Shown here piece by piece: positions 1 through 8,292 of a stretch of 64,000 nt of DNA. Position numbers and translations under genes: made by a program. Where the stretch lies: contig CANQPU010000004.1 of assembly GCA_947625815.1 (NCBI GenBank), forward strand, positions 1 to 64,000. The letters run 5' to 3'. The notes beneath the pieces are model-generated. The model had not been told where the DNA came from, did no database searches, and saw only the letters and a list, made by a program, of their open reading frames with translations. This DNA comes from an uncultured Oscillospiraceae bacterium. Its GTDB lineage: Bacteria; Bacillota; Clostridia; Oscillospirales; Oscillospiraceae. The first letter of the stretch is position 1; every line of letters begins with the position of its first letter.

Positions 1-28
1 CAAGGACAAGGACAAACAGTTTTTTCAT
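1..28 (-). CDS. Start of a secreted-protein gene, cut by the window edge
   Basis: Only the first nine codons are present. The ATG is at 28 and reads MKKLFVLVL, the beginning of a typical signal peptide. A strong AGGAGG ribosome binding site lies 8 bases upstream. It follows the secreted-protein gene ending at 51 on the same strand and so probably belongs to the same operon of the mobile element. The function cannot be judged from this fragment. Confidence 0.6.
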
Positions 29-50
29 GCGCTTTTTCCTCCTATCTCAA

Positions 51-653
51 TCAGGTATCCCACTCGACAACGAAAACGACGCTGGCGATATTGGCATTGG
101 TGGCGGCGGTGGAGAGGGGCGTCACAATGGCGCTGTACCTCACGGCGATGCTGTTGGCCCCGGAATTGCCCACGCCGCTCATATAGCAGCCGGTGACGGG
201 GGCGGCGATGAGGGTCTGTGTACTGGCGTCGGAGGTGTCCGTTGCCACCTGAGCGCCGCCGCCCAAGGTGAGGGCGAAGCCCAGCTTGTTGGAGTCCACC
301 TTCTCGCTTGCCAGCGTGGTCTTATTTCCGAAAGCGGTGAGCTTCCATCCGTTCTGGGCGGTAATGGTCACAGATTTGACCCGGACCGCGCCGTAGGAGT
401 TGTTCACGAGCTTGCAGTCCGTGGCGGTGGTCACGTCGCCTGTCTGACTGACGGCCATAGGCAGGGACGTGGGAATGGTGACGGACATGGCGGTGGGGGC
501 GGGGGTGCCGCCGATGGTGCCGTCCTGGGTGGAGCTGAGATAGACCGGCGTGGAGCCGGAGCCTCCGTCGTCGTCTATCTCGGCTGCAAAGGCCGTGACG
601 GAGAGGGCCAGGGCCATACAAAGGGCGAGGGTGAGCGCGAGAATTTTCTTCAA
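51..653 (-). CDS. Secreted beta-rich surface protein, function unknown
   Basis: The 200-residue product has a clear Sec signal peptide (residues 1-23, MKK followed by a Leu/Ala-rich core ending in AFAA). The mature part is rich in Thr, Ser, Val and Gly, with alternating hydrophobic residues, and ends in VVFVVEWDT. This composition resembles small beta-sandwich surface proteins of the WxL type, but no family is recognised with certainty. The start is a TTG codon preceded by GGAGGAAA at proper distance. It lies between a membrane-anchored protein gene and another signal-peptide gene, all on the minus strand. They probably form an accessory surface operon of an integrative element. Confidence 0.7.
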   Translation of the reverse strand: MKKILALTLALCMALALSVTAFAAEIDDDGGSGSTPVYLSSTQDGTIGGTPAPTAMSVTIPTSLPMAVSQTGDVTTATDCKLVNNSYGAVRVKSVTITAQNGWKLTAFGNKTTLASEKVDSNKLGFALTLGGGAQVATDTSDASTQTLIAAPVTGCYMSGVGNSGANSIAVRYSAIVTPLSTAATNANIASVVFVVEWDT

Positions 654-670
654 ATGATTTCCTCCTTCAC

Positions 671-1261
671 TTACTCAAGAATTGTGATGTGGATGACCGC
701 ACCGGCGCAGCCGAGAGAAGCGCCGGTGTCCGGGTCGATGCTGGTAAACATGGCGGTACACTCGTAGACCCCGGCGGGGAGGTCAACGGTCAGCTTCGCC
801 TCCTCGATTTTGCTTCCCACCGGGATAGCGCCGGACTTGTAGACGACCTCGCCGGTGTCGTTCCGGGTTATCTCCACGATCTGCGGGTAGCGGTTGATGC
901 CCTCGTTGACGATCATCAGATTTCCGGCCGCCTCTCCGTCCGAAAACACGGGGGAGGTGTTCATGGAAATGTTTATCATGCCGGCGTCCACCTTCTCATT
1001 GAGGCTTTCCACGATCTTTTCCGTGTCGGCCTCATCCCAGCCGCCCTCCACGGCGTTGCTGTCGTAGACGATGCCGGTGGACCCGGAAGGGGTATCCGGG
1101 GTGTCGTCGGTCTTCCCGTCCCCATCCGCCCCGCAGCCGCGCAGGAGCAGGAGAATGATGACGGCGATGACCACGATGCCGATAATGACCGCAATGGCGG
1201 TATGGTCTTTCTTGTTGCGCCTGTTTACAGGCTTTCTTTCAGCGTGTTTGGGCTGATTCAT
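671..1261 (-). CDS. Single-pass membrane protein with extracellular domain
   Basis: The 196-residue product starts with a short basic cytoplasmic tail (residues 1-22). One transmembrane helix follows (about 24-42, Ile/Val/Leu-rich), then a Gly/Asp/Thr/Ser-rich linker and a beta-rich extracellular domain of about 130 residues. A Cys follows the helix (LLRGCGADG), but at the outer end of a type II anchor it is not a lipobox. The ATG at 1261 has an AAGGAGA site. The gene ends 17 bases before the next secreted-protein gene, so the two are likely co-transcribed. No family is recognised; a role in the cell surface of the mobile element is inferred from context only. Confidence 0.65.
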   Translation of the reverse strand: MNQPKHAERKPVNRRNKKDHTAIAVIIGIVVIAVIILLLLRGCGADGDGKTDDTPDTPSGSTGIVYDSNAVEGGWDEADTEKIVESLNEKVDAGMINISMNTSPVFSDGEAAGNLMIVNEGINRYPQIVEITRNDTGEVVYKSGAIPVGSKIEEAKLTVDLPAGVYECTAMFTSIDPDTGASLGCAGAVIHITILE

Positions 1262-1385
1262 TGGTGATCTCCTTCTGCCGTATTCGGCGTAATATTGTCG
1301 TGAGTAAGCTTGGCGGCGTTACTAAGGCGGAACCACCAGCCTGTGCAGGTATTTGAACAAGTTATGTCTCCTTCCTCCGGGTATG

Positions 1386-1415
1386 AAAAAGCCCCCACGT
1401 TTAACCGTGAGGGCT
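1386..1415 (-). terminator. Intrinsic terminator after the HTH protein gene
   Basis: Arms AGCCCTCACG and CGTGGGGGCT (one mismatch) on the minus strand are followed by TTTTT. The stop codon of the upstream gene lies in the loop. Confidence 0.75.
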
Positions 1416-2270
1416 GTCCCCGTAAAAATCATGCTGGACCCGCGATGTGTAATAATTCCCGATGGTCGCCGGGGCGTTGTAGAGGGCGGTGAGAAGATAC
1501 TGCTTGATGTTGCGGACCTTGGTGGTGTTCTCCCTCATGCAATCAAGAACGAACCGGATGTGATCCCCGTCCAGCTTCAGAAGCCTGGACCGCACCACCT
1601 CGGCGGGGTAGTCCGCTCCCGCCACCCGGACGAAGGACTTTGACGTACAGACCGTCTCGACGATGAGTTCCAGCATCTCATCCACCCGGTCCCGCTCCTG
1701 GGGAATGTCCCGGAGAAGGTCGTCATAGCCGATGGTGTCCATGACGATCTCACGGTAATCCCGCATCTTCTCCAGCATCGCGTCTTTTCGCTTCACTTCC
1801 GTGCCCTCGCGGGAGGGGAGGAATGAATCGGTACTTGGTAAATCCGTTTTTTGTATTTCCGTATTTCTTTTATCTTTATTTATTTGTGCGGGGTTTCCCG
1901 GACGTGGTTTTCCCGCATCTGGCTTTACCATATCCGGGTTTTCCGTATATGGTGAAGCCGTATCTGGCGAGGCCGTATGAGGTTTCTCATAGATGATGTA
2001 CTCCATATCCGTGATACGCCCGTTCTCATCCCGCAATCTGCGGCGGGAGAGGTAGCCGTACTGCTCCAGCTCCTTGAGCTGGGCGGTGATGCTGTCCACG
2101 CCGTCCTTGCAGATGAGGGCAAGACCACGGGTGGTGTAGTCCCAATCCTCCGGGAGTGACAGCATAGTGGACAGCAGCCCTCTTGCTTTGTTGGAGAGGC
2201 TACGGTCCCGGAGGTGGTAATTGGACATGGTGGTGTAGTTCCTATTCTTCTCAACTCTGCAAACTGCCAT
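1401..2270 (-). CDS. HTH replication-type protein of an integrative element
   Basis: The 289-residue product begins MAVCRVEKNRNYTTMSN and has an N-terminal winged-helix region (about residues 10-100: LRDRSLSNKARGLLSTMLSL, then a KDGVDSITAQLKELEQYGYL helix pair). A low-complexity linker with repeated PD-x-xKP units follows (about 105-135), then a helical C-terminal domain. This architecture is known from DUF6017-type replication or regulatory proteins carried by Tn1549-like conjugative elements, where it sits beside ParB, as here. The ATG at 2270 is chosen because GAGGTG lies six bases upstream; longer in-frame starts lack a site. It overlaps an intrinsic terminator at its 3' end. Confidence 0.7.
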   Translation of the reverse strand: MAVCRVEKNRNYTTMSNYHLRDRSLSNKARGLLSTMLSLPEDWDYTTRGLALICKDGVDSITAQLKELEQYGYLSRRRLRDENGRITDMEYIIYEKPHTASPDTASPYTENPDMVKPDAGKPRPGNPAQINKDKRNTEIQKTDLPSTDSFLPSREGTEVKRKDAMLEKMRDYREIVMDTIGYDDLLRDIPQERDRVDEMLELIVETVCTSKSFVRVAGADYPAEVVRSRLLKLDGDHIRFVLDCMRENTTKVRNIKQYLLTALYNAPATIGNYYTSRVQHDFYGDSPHG

Positions 2271-2344
2271 AGAAAACACCTCGGTGTCTTGATTTCGGGC
2301 ACAGAAAAAGCCGGTCCAAAGGCCGGCCCGTGTCCCGTGTAAAG

Positions 2345-3202
2345 CTAACGCTCCCGGTTCTGTTGCCGCCGTTTGACCCAGCCCTCCAAGAGCTTGAAGA
2401 TGGTTTCCTCCATGCGCTGGGGGGTGTAGGACCGGGGGAAGTATTTCTGGAGCTTCTCGATGGGCAGGCTGATGTTCCACGCCTCCGGCTTCTTCTGCTC
2501 GGACATGATGGAGAGGACCGAATCTTCGTCCAGCTTGCCCTCCTGGGACAGCTTCTTCATCCTCTGAGCTTGGGACAATGAAGGAACAGCCTGTTCGCTG
2601 TCGATAGTCTCCACCACGGCGGCCTGTTCCTCCGGCTTTAAGTACGACAGCTCTACGGCGGGGGTGAGGCCGATTTTTCCCTTGTCCACCATCTCCTGAA
2701 GCTCCGGCTGAAGCTCGGTGAGGCGGATATACCGCCTCACGGTGTCCCCGCTGACACCAGCATTTCTGGCAATTACGTCATCACTACGGAACTTCGCCGC
2801 AACTTGCGGCGAAGTTAAATCATGCCGTGCGCCCTGCCTTTTTATAGCCTCCAGCTTCATTTTGTACGCCGCCGCCCTCTCGCTGGGAAGTATGTCCTCC
2901 CGCTGGAGGTTGCTGTCCACCATGAAAATCACGGCGGAGTCGTCGTCCATCTCCCGCACAATAGCGGGCATCTCGGAAATCCCCGCCAGCTCCGCCGCAT
3001 GAGCTCTCCTGTGACCGGCGACGATCTCATAGTCCCCGCCCTCCACCGGGCGGACAATGGCCGGTACGAGAATCCCAAACTGCTTCATACTCTCAACAGT
3101 CTCATTCATAGTGTCGTCGTCCCTTACCTTGAACGGGTGATTTGGAAAAGCCCGCAGCCGGTCCAGCGGAACACTGACCACGACCTCGATTTTGGTTGGC
3201 AT
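2345..3202 (-). CDS. parB: ParB/Spo0J-family partition protein
   Basis: This 285-residue protein has the ParB N-terminal nuclease-like domain (about 5-110), including the AGHRRAHAA box and the NLQREDILPSERAAAY segment. A helix-turn-helix region follows (about 120-190, NAGVSGDTVRRYIRLTEL), then a C-terminal tail. Family members bind parS-like sites and help to maintain plasmids or integrative elements. It is the first gene on this strand after the proposed element boundary and is followed by the HTH protein gene, an arrangement common in conjugative elements of gut Clostridia. No parA lies between it and the boundary, so a partner ATPase would be elsewhere. AGGAGGTAGCAG provides the ribosome binding site. 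Confidence 0.88.
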   Translation of the reverse strand: MPTKIEVVVSVPLDRLRAFPNHPFKVRDDDTMNETVESMKQFGILVPAIVRPVEGGDYEIVAGHRRAHAAELAGISEMPAIVREMDDDSAVIFMVDSNLQREDILPSERAAAYKMKLEAIKRQGARHDLTSPQVAAKFRSDDVIARNAGVSGDTVRRYIRLTELQPELQEMVDKGKIGLTPAVELSYLKPEEQAAVVETIDSEQAVPSLSQAQRMKKLSQEGKLDEDSVLSIMSEQKKPEAWNISLPIEKLQKYFPRSYTPQRMEETIFKLLEGWVKRRQQNRER

Positions 3203-3231
3203 TTCTGCTACCTCCTGGTTTTTTGCAAAAT

Positions 3232-3265
3232 AAAAGAACGCCGCCGAATTTCGGGACGTTCTTTT
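3232..3265. terminator. Inverted repeat between the element end and the chromosomal gene
   Basis: Perfect 9-base arms AAAAGAACG (3232-3240) and CGTTCTTTT (3257-3265) enclose a near-palindromic CCGAATTTCGG core. The A- and T-rich outer ends make it terminator-like in both directions. It sits in the 100-base gap between parB and the shortened gene. Confidence 0.55.
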
Positions 3266-3308
3266 ACTGAATATGGATGCGAATTGGTATATATTGGTCG
3301 TCTACCTA

Positions 3309-3782
3309 TTAGATGTCAATTATTTCCACCACGGCCCGGGGGAGGTTGGTGCTGTCGATGACGTTCCGGTCCACGCAGCTCCCGCCGATATCGGAGGTGA
3401 AGATCTTGGCGCTCCCCTCGCTTCCGAAGAGCAGCACCCGCTTGGTAAAGCTGGCCAGGCCCTCAATGGGGGCGATGAGGCCGCTGGACATGCACACATC
3501 CGCCCGGATCTTGTAGTAGAAGCGGATGTCCACGGTGTAGTAGCCCCGGTTGAAGCTGACGGGCTCCACCATGGGGCTGGCCCAGAGCAGCTCGGCGGAC
3601 CTGGCCCGGACGTTCAGGCCGTTGTCCAGGTTTGCCTGGGAGCTCTCGGTCAGGTAGACGCGCATGTCCCGCAGGCAGTCCTTATCCTTGCAGGAGTCGT
3701 AGATCTTGCTCGTATGTACGCATACGGCTTCCCGGATGCTCACGTCGTTCGGCACGGGACCCGGTACGATTCTTGAAGACAT
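3309..3782 (-). pseudogene. Conserved clostridial protein gene, probably truncated by element insertion
   Basis: The 157-residue product starts MSSRIVPGPVPNDVSIREAVCVHTSKIYDS, which I recognise from a conserved hypothetical family of Clostridia whose members are, as I recall, about twice this length. Here the reading frame stops just after VVEIID, where the family normally continues. The sequence then becomes AT-rich and leads into parB of the mobile element. I infer that the element inserted in the gene and supplied the stop codon, with the missing 3' half on the far side, outside the window. Four or more Cys suggest metal binding (inference). A strong GAGGAGG site precedes the ATG at 3782. 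A natural short form cannot be excluded. Confidence 0.55.
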
Positions 3783-3861
3783 GGTTTTTTCCTCCTCTTG
3801 CGCCGGTTCCGGCGCGTAATTTCATTACAGTCTATGCCGTGAGAAATCGTATGTGATAATC

Positions 3862-3890
3862 TTGCGGATTTTCCCGTCTTGTGGTAAACT
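3862..3890 (+). promoter_or_regulatory. Sigma-A promoter for ruvCAB
   Basis: TTGCGG (3862-3867), 17-base spacer, TAAACT (3885-3890), about 60 bases ahead of ruvC. Confidence 0.6.
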
Positions 3891-3952
3891 GTATATGGCG
3901 CAGTCCATAGGCTTCCCGTCGGCGCGGCCGCACGGGCAGAGGAGGTGGAGGT

Positions 3953-4471
3953 TTGGCGGTCATACTTGGGATCGACCCCGGCGTGGCGACGGTCGGCTTC
4001 GGGGTCGTCGAGAGCGCGGGGGTCCGGAACCGCTTTGTCAACTGTGGGGCCATCACCACGCCGGCCCACACGGCGCTTTCGTCGCGGCTTGCCCAGATAT
4101 ACCATGATATGCTGGAGCTCATCGATACATTCAGGCCCGACGCCATCGCCATTGAGGAGCTGTTTTTCAACACCAACATCACCACCGGCATCGCCGTGGC
4201 CCACGGCAGGGGAGTGATCGTCCTGGCGGGACACGAGAGGAACGTGCCCATGTACGAATACACGCCCCTGCAGGTCAAGCAGGCCATCACCGGCTATGGC
4301 CGGGCGGACAAGAAGCAGATGATGGAGATGGTCCGCCGGCTCCTGGACCTGAAGGCCCCCGCCAGACCCGACGACGCTTCGGACGCGCTGGCGTTGGCCA
4401 TCTGCCACGCACGCTTCTCCGGGTCGCTTCTCACTTTTGAGGGAGGAAGAAACGAATGTTCTACTATATAG
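3953..4471 (+). CDS. ruvC: Holliday junction resolvase RuvC
   Basis: RuvC is the endonuclease that nicks Holliday junctions symmetrically, working with the RuvAB branch-migration motor. The 172-residue length is normal. Acidic catalytic residues are visible: Asp7 in GIDPG, Glu in IEELFF near residue 64, and the DDASDA pair near residue 140. The start is the TTG at 3953, preceded by GGAGGTGGAGG; it places the family-typical AVILGIDPG at the N-terminus. It is the first gene of a ruvC-ruvA-ruvB operon and overlaps ruvA by 16 bases, suggesting translational coupling. Confidence 0.96.
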   Translation: MAVILGIDPGVATVGFGVVESAGVRNRFVNCGAITTPAHTALSSRLAQIYHDMLELIDTFRPDAIAIEELFFNTNITTGIAVAHGRGVIVLAGHERNVPMYEYTPLQVKQAITGYGRADKKQMMEMVRRLLDLKAPARPDDASDALALAICHARFSGSLLTFEGGRNECSTI

Positions 4472-5061
4472 AGGGCACGGTGGCCCACCTGGACAAAAAT
4501 CTGGCGGTCATCGACGCCGGCGGCGTGGGCTTTGCCCTGAATACCACGGTGAACACCCTCTCCCGGCTCAGGACCGGGGAGCGGGCGCGGCTCTATACCT
4601 ATATGAATGTGGCGGAGAACGCCATGGACCTTTTCGGCTTTTCTGAGCTGTCGGAGAAGAGGTGCTTCGAGCTTTTGCTGGGCGTGTCCGGCATCGGCCC
4701 CAAGGCGGCCCTGTCGGTCCTGTCCGTCTGCACGCCGGAGTCCCTGGCCATGGCTGTGGTGACGGAGAACGAAAAAATGCTCACCGCCGCCCCGGGCGTG
4801 GGAAAACGGGGCGCCCAGAGGATCATTTTGGAGCTCCGGGACAAAATAGCCAGGGAGATGCCCACGCTCCCCGCCGGCGGACCCGCCCCGGCGGTCCCCG
4901 CCGGAGTCCCCGGCAAGAAGCTGGCGGACGTGACCGGCGCCCTCACCGTCCTGGGCTACACGCCCCAGGAGATCACCGCCGCCCTCCACGGTCTGGACCT
5001 GGAGTCCCTGACGGTGGAGGAGGCCGTCAAGACCGTCCTCAAGAGCTCCCTGAAACAGTGA
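4456..5061 (+). CDS. ruvA: Holliday junction branch migration protein RuvA
   Basis: RuvA binds the four-way junction as a tetramer and recruits the RuvB ATPase. The product is 201 residues, as usual. It starts MFYYIEGTV with the N-terminal OB fold (1-62). Two helix-hairpin-helix motifs follow (about 70-130: [17 protein letters not shown] and [19 protein letters not shown]). A Pro/Gly/Ala-rich flexible linker leads to domain III (about 155-201), which contacts RuvB. An AGGGAGGAAGAAACG site precedes the ATG inside the ruvC tail. RuvB follows after 19 bases. Confidence 0.97.
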   Translation: MFYYIEGTVAHLDKNLAVIDAGGVGFALNTTVNTLSRLRTGERARLYTYMNVAENAMDLFGFSELSEKRCFELLLGVSGIGPKAALSVLSVCTPESLAMAVVTENEKMLTAAPGVGKRGAQRIILELRDKIAREMPTLPAGGPAPAVPAGVPGKKLADVTGALTVLGYTPQEITAALHGLDLESLTVEEAVKTVLKSSLKQ

Positions 5062-5080
5062 GAAGGGTACAGGTGACACC

Positions 5081-6148
5081 ATGATCGACTATTCCAAAGA
5101 CACGCTGGATTCCAGCACGGACAACATTATGTCAACCAAATTCACCCCCGAGGACGAGGCCGAGGGGTCTCTGCGCCCCAGGACGCTGAAGGAGTACATC
5201 GGCCAGGAGAAGGCCAAGCAGAACCTGAGCGTCTTCATCGAGAGCGCCAAACGGCGGGGGGAGCCGCTGGACCACGTGATCCTCCACGGCCCTCCGGGCC
5301 TGGGGAAGACCACGCTGGCGGCCATCATCGCCAATGAGATGGGCACCACCCTGCGGAAGACCTCCGGCCCCGCCATCGAAAAGCCCCGGGACCTGGGGGC
5401 CCTGCTCACCAACCTGGAGGAGAACGACGTCCTCTTTGTGGACGAGATCCACCGGCTGAACCGCCAGGTGGAGGAGATCCTGTACCCCGCCATGGAGGAC
5501 CGGCAGATCGACCTGATCATCGGCCAGGGCCCCGCGGCGGCTTCCATCACCATCGACCTGAAGCCCTTCACCCTGGTGGGGGCCACCACCCGCTCCGGGC
5601 AGCTCTCCTCGCCCCTGCGGGACAGGTTCGGCATCGACCTGAAGCTGGAGCTCTATAAGCCCGAGGAGCTTCGGAAGATCATATGCCGGTCCGCGGAGAT
5701 CCTGAACGTGGACATTGAGCCCGACGGCGCGCTGGAGATCGCCTCCCGCAGCCGCGGCACCCCTCGCATCGCCAACCGGCTCCTGCGGCGGGTCCGGGAC
5801 TTCGCCGAGGTCTACGGCAACGGGGTCATCACCCGGGAGCTGGCGGACAAGGCCCTCCGGATGCTGGATATCGACGCCTCGGGCCTGGACGCCATCGACC
5901 GGCGGCTTTTGCGGAGCATCATCGACAATTACGGCGGCGGCCCCGTGGGGCTCGACACCATCGCCGCCACCATCAACGAGGAGTCCGTCACCATCGAGGA
6001 CGTCTACGAGCCCTACCTCATGCAGCAGGGCTTCCTGACCCGCACGCCCCGCGGCAGGTGCGTCACCCGCCGCGCTTACGAGCATCTGGGCCTGAAATTT
6101 GAGGAAAACGGGGCCGATCCCGGCGGTCAGATAGCCCTGGACCTGTAA
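5081..6148 (+). CDS. ruvB: Holliday junction branch migration ATPase RuvB
   Basis: RuvB is the hexameric AAA+ motor that pumps DNA through the RuvA-bound junction. The 355-residue product shows Walker [10 protein letters not shown] (about 69-77), Walker B VDEIHRL, the GATTRSG sensor region and a C-terminal winged helix ([15 protein letters not shown]). The N-terminus is about 15 residues longer than in many family members before the conserved [11 protein letters not shown]. Last gene of the ruv operon. The following 110 bases hold the sigH promoter. Confidence 0.97.
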   Translation: MIDYSKDTLDSSTDNIMSTKFTPEDEAEGSLRPRTLKEYIGQEKAKQNLSVFIESAKRRGEPLDHVILHGPPGLGKTTLAAIIANEMGTTLRKTSGPAIEKPRDLGALLTNLEENDVLFVDEIHRLNRQVEEILYPAMEDRQIDLIIGQGPAAASITIDLKPFTLVGATTRSGQLSSPLRDRFGIDLKLELYKPEELRKIICRSAEILNVDIEPDGALEIASRSRGTPRIANRLLRRVRDFAEVYGNGVITRELADKALRMLDIDASGLDAIDRRLLRSIIDNYGGGPVGLDTIAATINEESVTIEDVYEPYLMQQGFLTRTPRGRCVTRRAYEHLGLKFEENGADPGGQIALDL

Positions 6149-6195
6149 AAAAATAAAAATATTCACGGAAAATTAAAATTTTTTAGCAAATTAGC

Positions 6196-6224
6196 TTGAC
6201 AACATCTTCATTGATTCGTATAAT
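6196..6224 (+). promoter_or_regulatory. Consensus sigma-A promoter for the SigH-type gene
   Basis: Perfect TTGACA (6196-6201), 17-base spacer, perfect TATAAT (6219-6224). The untranslated leader would be only about 28 bases. Confidence 0.85.
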
Positions 6225-6258
6225 GTGTTTATTCTGACAGTGAAAAAATGGTATTCTT

Positions 6259-6843
6259 ATGCAAATGACCGATCCCGCCGCTGATGAGCAGCTCTGGCGC
6301 GCGGCCTCCCTGGGGGACACGGACGCGGAGGAGGAGCTCATCAAGCGATACCAGATCATGGTACGCGCCTGCGCGCGGCCCTATTTCCTTGCCGGAGGCG
6401 ACAGTGAGGACCTTATCCAGGAGGGTATGGTGGGGCTCCTGTCCGCCGTGCGGCATTTCGATCCCGGAAGGGATGTCGCTTTCAAGACCTACGCCGAGCG
6501 GTGCATCACCTCCCGCCTTGTCACGGCGGTCCGCACCGCCTCCAGATTCAAGCACCGCCCGCTGAACGATTCCATCTCATTCGAGTCCCCGCAGTTTGAC
6601 GAGAGACAGATCATGTCCGAAAGCCATTTGCGAGATCCTGAGGAATTGGTTATCACGAAAGAATCGACGGATGAGCTGAGCTCCACATATGCCCGGGAGC
6701 TTTCCAAATTGGAAAGGGAGGTACTTCGGTATTTCCTTGACGGGCTCTCCTACAGAGATATTGCCGCCCGGACCGGGCGGAGCGAAAAATCCGTCGATAA
6801 CGCCGTGCAGAGGATAAGGCGCAAGCTGTCACGGCTCCATTGA
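6259..6843 (+). CDS. sigH: SigH/Spo0H-type RNA polymerase sigma factor
   Basis: The 194-residue protein has sigma-70 region 2 (about 15-85: EELIKRYQIMVRACARPYF, DLIQEGMVGLLSAVRHFDP, FKTYAERCITSRL) and region 4 (about 140-192: LSKLEREVLRYFLDGLSYRDIAARTG, then SVDNAVQRIRRKL). The DLIQEGMVGL signature and overall size fit the stationary-phase/sporulation factor SigH rather than ECF factors. The gene has a perfect vegetative promoter but no evident Shine-Dalgarno sequence ahead of the ATG at 6259, so translation initiation may be weak or regulated. A second ATG two codons in is an alternative start. Confidence 0.85.
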   Translation: MQMTDPAADEQLWRAASLGDTDAEEELIKRYQIMVRACARPYFLAGGDSEDLIQEGMVGLLSAVRHFDPGRDVAFKTYAERCITSRLVTAVRTASRFKHRPLNDSISFESPQFDERQIMSESHLRDPEELVITKESTDELSSTYARELSKLEREVLRYFLDGLSYRDIAARTGRSEKSVDNAVQRIRRKLSRLH

Positions 6844-6918
6844 TCAGGCGTTTCCAGCTTTAAGCTGACGCAAATACAAGCCCAAAGGGCAAGATTTGTC
6901 AAAAGTGAGGTCCAACAA

Positions 6919-7200
6919 ATGTACGAAGACAAGACACTGGTATGCAAAGAGTGCGGCAAAGAGTTCGTCTTTACCGCCGGTGAGCAGGAGTTCTATGCTG
7001 AGCGCGGCTTCCAGAACGAGCCCCAGCGCTGCAAGGCCTGCCGTGACGCCCGCAAGAACGCTGCCCGCGGCCCCCGTGAGTATTTCACCGCCACCTGCGC
7101 TATGTGCGGCGGCGAGGCTAAGGTTCCCTTCGAGCCCAAGTCTGACAGGCCCGTTTATTGCAGCGAGTGCTTCGCCAAGATGAAGGAGCAGCAGGCATAA
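6919..7200 (+). CDS. Small zinc-ribbon protein (CxxC-x17-CxxC type)
   Basis: The 93-residue product carries CKEC near residue 9 and CKAC near 38. A second pair follows, CAMC near 60 and CSEC near 80. These match the probable zinc-binding domain called CxxC-x17-CxxC, in which two Cys pairs hold one zinc. The middle is basic and Arg/Ala-rich. Function is unknown; members are common in Clostridia and may bind nucleic acid (inference). GAGGTCC precedes the ATG. A strong terminator follows immediately, so the gene is a single unit or the end of the sigH transcript. Confidence 0.85.
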   Translation: MYEDKTLVCKECGKEFVFTAGEQEFYAERGFQNEPQRCKACRDARKNAARGPREYFTATCAMCGGEAKVPFEPKSDRPVYCSECFAKMKEQQA

Positions 7201-7214
7201 AATCATCCCTGAAC

Positions 7215-7243
7215 AAAAAAGCGGGTTCCACCCGCTTTTTTGT
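7215..7243 (+). terminator. Intrinsic terminator after zinc-ribbon gene
   Basis: AAAAAAGCGGGT-TCC-ACCCGCTTTTTT hairpin with T-run; symmetrical enough to act in both directions. Confidence 0.9.
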
Positions 7244-7293
7244 TTGCCCCGCTGCCCCTCCAGGCCGCGGGGCCGCGAAACGCGATTTACCAC

Positions 7294-7322
7294 TTGAAAT
7301 TTCAGACGCGCGGGGATATAAT
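7294..7322 (+). promoter_or_regulatory. Sigma-A promoter for the DUF1858 gene
   Basis: TTGAAA (7294-7299), 17-base spacer, TATAAT (7317-7322); the start codon is 33 bases further on. Confidence 0.8.
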
Positions 7323-7354
7323 AAAGTCGATTTCACGAAAGGGAGGTCATTTCA

Positions 7355-7558
7355 ATGACATTTACAAAGGATACCATCGTGGCCGAGGTCATGATGAAGG
7401 CCCCTCAGGCCCAGCCCTTCTTCCAGAACATCGGTATGCACTGCCTGGGCTGCGCGCTTGCCACCGGCGAGTCCATCGAGCAGGCGTGCAACGCCCACGG
7501 CGTTGACCCCGATACGTTCCTGGAGGAGCTCAACAGCTTTCTGGCTTCCGAGGCCTGA
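7355..7558 (+). CDS. DUF1858 / redox-disulfide domain protein
   Basis: The 67-residue product matches the DUF1858 family, also named the hybrid-cluster-protein-associated redox disulfide domain. The signature is IGMHCLGCALATGESIEQAC with a CxxC pair at about residues 31-34. The N-terminal part is the usual ITKDTIVAEVM-type helix. Family members resemble the N-terminal domain of ScdA/RIC iron-sulfur repair proteins; a role in redox or metal handling is inferred only from that relation. An AAGGGAGG site precedes the ATG. It has its own promoter and a terminator-like hairpin after it. Confidence 0.85.
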   Translation: MTFTKDTIVAEVMMKAPQAQPFFQNIGMHCLGCALATGESIEQACNAHGVDPDTFLEELNSFLASEA

Positions 7559-7579
7559 GAGATCAAATCAAAAAGCAGG

Positions 7580-7602
7580 GGCGGACGTTGTGTCCGCCTT
7601 TG
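7580..7602 (+). terminator. Terminator-like hairpin between the DUF1858 gene and trmK
   Basis: GGCGGAC-GTTGT-GTCCGCC followed by TTTGTTG, about 20 bases ahead of the trmK start. Confidence 0.6.
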
Positions 7603-7620
7603 TTGTACGGAGGGGATGCC

Positions 7621-8292
7621 ATGAAGCTGTCACCCAGGCTCCGGACCGTCGCCGCCCTGGCGGGGACGGGGGAGAGCGTCATCGACGTGGGCACCGACCA
7701 CGGGTATCTCCCCGTGTTCTTTGTCCGCAACGGCCTATTCCGGCGCGTCGCGGCCTCGGACATAAACCGGGGACCGCTGGAGAGCGCCAGGGCCTCGGCC
7801 CGGAGAGACGGCGTCGAGGACCGGATCGGCTTTTTCCTCTCCGACGGCCTGACGGCGGTGCCCGAACAGTTCGACACCGTGGTCATCGCCGGCATGGGCG
7901 GGGAGACGATGGTTGACATAATAACAAACTGCCCCTGGATCTCCTCCGCGCGGCTCATCTTGCAGCCCCAGAGCAAGGTCCCGGAGCTGGAAAAATGCCT
8001 GGACGGACTGGGGTTTGCCTGCGGGCGCGCCGTTCTCGCCGAGGACGCGGGAAAGCTCTATCTGGCCTTTGAGGCCAGGGCGGGGGAGGGCGGCTTCGAT
8101 CCGGCCCGCGCCCTTCTGGAGGGCCGCGACCGGCTGCTGAAGGGGTGCGCGGAGAGGGAGCTGGCCCGTATCCGGCGGGCCCTTGACGGGATGGAGAAGG
8201 GGGGAGCCGACCCGGAGGAGAGGGAGAGAATGAGGGGTAGGATACAGCGGCTTCTGGAGATCATAAAGGAGGCATCGACATGGCAAAACTGA
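7621..8292 (+). CDS. trmK: tRNA (adenine(22)-N1)-methyltransferase TrmK
   Basis: TrmK uses S-adenosylmethionine to methylate A22 of some tRNAs. The 223-residue product starts MKLSPRLRTVAAL and has the Rossmann motif I (VIDVGTDHGYLPV, about 24-36), ASDINRGPLESA for motif II, and VIAGMGGETM with ILQPQSKV further on, all typical of this family. The C-terminus is a coiled-coil tail rich in Arg and Glu. The ATG at 7621 with CGGAGGGG upstream is preferred over an earlier in-frame GTG. It overlaps the NIF3-family gene by 13 bases, a pairing conserved in Firmicutes. Confidence 0.93.
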   Translation: MKLSPRLRTVAALAGTGESVIDVGTDHGYLPVFFVRNGLFRRVAASDINRGPLESARASARRDGVEDRIGFFLSDGLTAVPEQFDTVVIAGMGGETMVDIITNCPWISSARLILQPQSKVPELEKCLDGLGFACGRAVLAEDAGKLYLAFEARAGEGGFDPARALLEGRDRLLKGCAERELARIRRALDGMEKGGADPEERERMRGRIQRLLEIIKEASTWQN

